From assembly GCA_965243545.1 (NCBI GenBank), contig OZ251573.1, positions 1,364,001 through 1,428,000 on the forward strand: a DNA stretch of 64,000 bases. Direction: 5' to 3'. The DNA comes from CATQHW01 sp965243545 (GTDB lineage Bacteria; Spirochaetota; Spirochaetia; SZUA-6; Bin103). Position numbers and translations under genes: made by a program. Each line of letters begins with the position of its first letter. Position 1 is the stretch's first letter. This document shows, piece by piece, positions 62,458-64,000 of this stretch. Under the pieces are notes generated by a model. The model was not told the origin of the DNA. It made no database searches and was given only the letters and a program-made list of their open reading frames with translations.

Positions 62458-63697
62458 TCAAGAGGGTGATGGCTGCCGGGCACTGCCGCCTGTCCGAGGG
62501 TGGCTTGCGACGGCGAGTGTGCCGGCGCGGGCTTCGGCGGCGGCGCGGTCGGCGTTGAGGGCGAGGAGGCGGGCGAGCACCTCGTCGCGGACGGGGTCAG
62601 GCCAGCGGTAGCGGTAGGGCTTGCGCTTGCGGCCCCAGGTTGCTTCGTCGATGGGGTGGTCGAGGAGGAGCTCGCAGTCGGTGGGGACGTCGGTCCAGCC
62701 GTAGGCGTCGAGGACGGCGCGGTCCATGGTAGCGTGCAGGTCGCGGAGTATGGTGATGCGCGGGTCGGTTTCGTAGTAGTCGTGGAAGCGGTTGTAGGTC
62801 TTGGTCATGCCCTCCTTGTTTTCGACCATGAGCGCCGCCCGGTAGTGGTAGTATTCCTTGCCGGCGGCTTCAAGGGCGGGATGGGTGACCCAGCGGTCGG
62901 GGAAGGGGAAGGTCTCGAAGCAGTCGGAAGGGGTGTACTGCAGCGCATCCCCGAGCGTAGAGCTATAGAACCTTGCCCATAGTTCGTGTACACGAGATTG
63001 GAGAACAGCGAATGGAGCCAGCTCGCTGAATGGAAAGACGATAATCTTCTCATTGCAAATCATGCCGTTAGGAAGAAATGTGAACGCACAGGCATTTCCG
63101 ATCCTACAGATTGCCAACACTCGCTCCAATCCCGCAACGGCGGCCGCAAGGCCAGGTCTTGGATTCCAGTACTTCCACCATTCATTGACCATTCTCGGAT
63201 ACTTCCTGGCATCTTTGGTCACGCGTTCTGGTCTTACCCGCTCTTCAACTATTGCCATGAGTTCGGGCCACATCCGGCGGCATTCTTCCTCGCTCCGCTC
63301 GCCGAAGTTGATTATGTAGCGATGGTGAGCGTGCGTCGGACTATCGTTCACCTCGTTACCGCCGATGTACGGGAAGATAACTTCGTTATTACGCGGGTCG
63401 GCTTCGATCAGCCGCTGCATCTCTGCAAGTGACGATGCCACCCCTTTCTTGTCGGTGTTATCAAACGTGAAGCCCATGCCGAGGGCGACGCTGCCCTGGA
63501 AGCTCTTGCCAGCGTTAGCCGTCAGCCGTATCGGGTCGGCGTGGCCTCCTCGATGGAACAGGAACGCGGTGATTTCGTCGACGTTCCTGCCATTGAGCAC
63601 TTTGCCATTCGGGAACCTACCCTTGATGATATGGATCACACTCACGACTACTGCGGCGTCACCGGGCCATTTTATCCTTTTCGTCGTCGCGCCAGGC
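62458..63697 (-). pseudogene. C-terminal part of an Eco57I/MmeI-like DNA methyltransferase (DrmMI candidate), 5' end lost
   Basis: About 410 codons align with the target-recognition and C-terminal region of large adenine methyltransferases of the Eco57I/MmeI group: RIKWPGDAAVVVSVIHIIKG, NAGKSFQGSVALGMGFTF, IFPYIGGNEVNDSPTHAHHR, AVLQSRVHELWARFY and DALQYTPSDCFETFPFP. The catalytic N-terminal half (motifs I and NPPY) is absent. Upstream of about 63697 no frame continues the family; the open frame running to ATG 63912 translates unrelated structured sequence. Class 1 DISARM carries such a methylase (DrmMI), and this sits on the same strand upstream of drmABC, so a former DISARM methylase is likely but not proven. 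Confidence 0.7.
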
Positions 63698-64000
63698 AAA
63701 GTCTGGGAAAGGGGGATGATGCGATGTAGCATCGGAAACCGTTCGTAGCCACCCTGTGGGTAGCCAATCCCACCCGGTAAAGCGTAGCGGCAGCCGGAAG
63801 CGAGTCTTGCGCCGGATCGGGCGACCGGGACGGTGAAGCGTAGACAGTGACCGCAGAAGCTGTGTGATTGAGCCTCGAAAGAGGAACTTGTTGGGGCCTT
63901 CGTCGTCGACAAGACGGGGGCAGTACCGGCGTGCCGAAGGCTTGGCGCGGCGGCCCGGCCGGGGTCGGAGAGCAGGGCAGATGCGGAACGGGTGGCCCAG
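63698..64000 (+). mobile_element. Structured non-coding sequence, possible group II intron 5' part
   Basis: Purine-rich structured elements are seen on the plus strand: hairpins GATGC-GATGTA-GCATC, GTGGG-TAGCCAATC-CCAC and CCTC-GAAA-GAGG (a GNRA-type loop), and GGTAAAGCG and CCGGAAGCGAG motifs resembling domain I of bacterial group II introns. It replaces the coding sequence of the methyltransferase on the other strand. The 5' consensus GTGYG is not clear (GTCTGGG at 63701) and any reverse transcriptase gene would be beyond the edge, so this is tentative. Confidence 0.3.

Noticed and set aside
63698..63912. N-terminal 75 codons of the frame starting at ATG 63912 as part of the methyltransferase
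   Set aside because: No similarity to the family; the residues are translation of the structured segment on the opposite strand.

Overview
The window is 64 kb of very GC-rich bacterial DNA from an organism I cannot name to species. Its left 38 kb read as metabolic chromosome: a branched-chain amino acid type ABC transporter, two sets of molybdenum hydroxylase genes, CoA transferase, aldo/keto reductases, an MlrC-type peptidase, lipoproteins and a cation channel. The lipoproteins, the GH3 lipoprotein and a Bdellovibrio/Leptospira-type histone are compatible with an uncultured Gram-negative lineage such as a high-GC spirochaete, but no rRNA or marker gene is present to test this. No tRNA, rRNA or CRISPR array was seen.

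Layout of the left part: an unknown gene cut by the left edge (1-879); a substrate-binding protein (960-2132) and livHMGF (4016-7387) split by a GH3 lipoprotein on the opposite strand; xdhC-xdhA-xdhB (7454-12197); a DNA methyltransferase, a PD-(D/E)XK nuclease and an acetyltransferase coupled by stop/start overlap to xdhB (12194-15985); a minus-strand cox-type maturation cluster (16644-21959: coxG, coxS, coxM, coxD, coxE and an FAD oxidoreductase); then a second XdhC protein, a Kv-type channel, a CaiB/BaiF transferase, an Idh/MocA oxidoreductase and a stand-alone molybdenum subunit (22107-28663). Next come an AAA-nuclease fusion, small membrane genes, an RRM protein with a very short leader, a 61-residue histone, aldo/keto reductases, MlrC, an M23 peptidase, a PhyH dioxygenase and an ATPase with a DUF4143-type C-terminus.

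From about 40 kb to the right edge the window is a damaged defence island, all on the minus strand apart from transposon genes. Its core is a DISARM-like operon: drmA (44441-47898, split by a 1-nt frameshift), drmB (40929-42731) and drmC (40153-40932). Two AAA-ATPase/DUF4276 modules are built into the same run of 4-nt overlaps. One lies intact between drmA and drmB; the other lies upstream of drmA, with its DUF4276 gene reduced to a remnant. Upstream are a three-gene DDE transposon (about 49.78-52.83 kb), an ietAS-like ATPase/subtilase pair (52882-55790), a 1515-residue STAND NTPase gene split by an IS1380-like element with a 6-bp target duplication, and the C-terminal part of an Eco57I/MmeI-like DNA methyltransferase whose 5' part is replaced by structured non-coding sequence, possibly a group II intron. 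ietS and the STAND gene look clearly richer in A+T than the rest, which suggests recent transfer.

The most unusual item is the DISARM locus carrying two AAA-DUF4276 cassettes. It is surrounded by insertions that seem to have disabled several of its own and its neighbours' genes.
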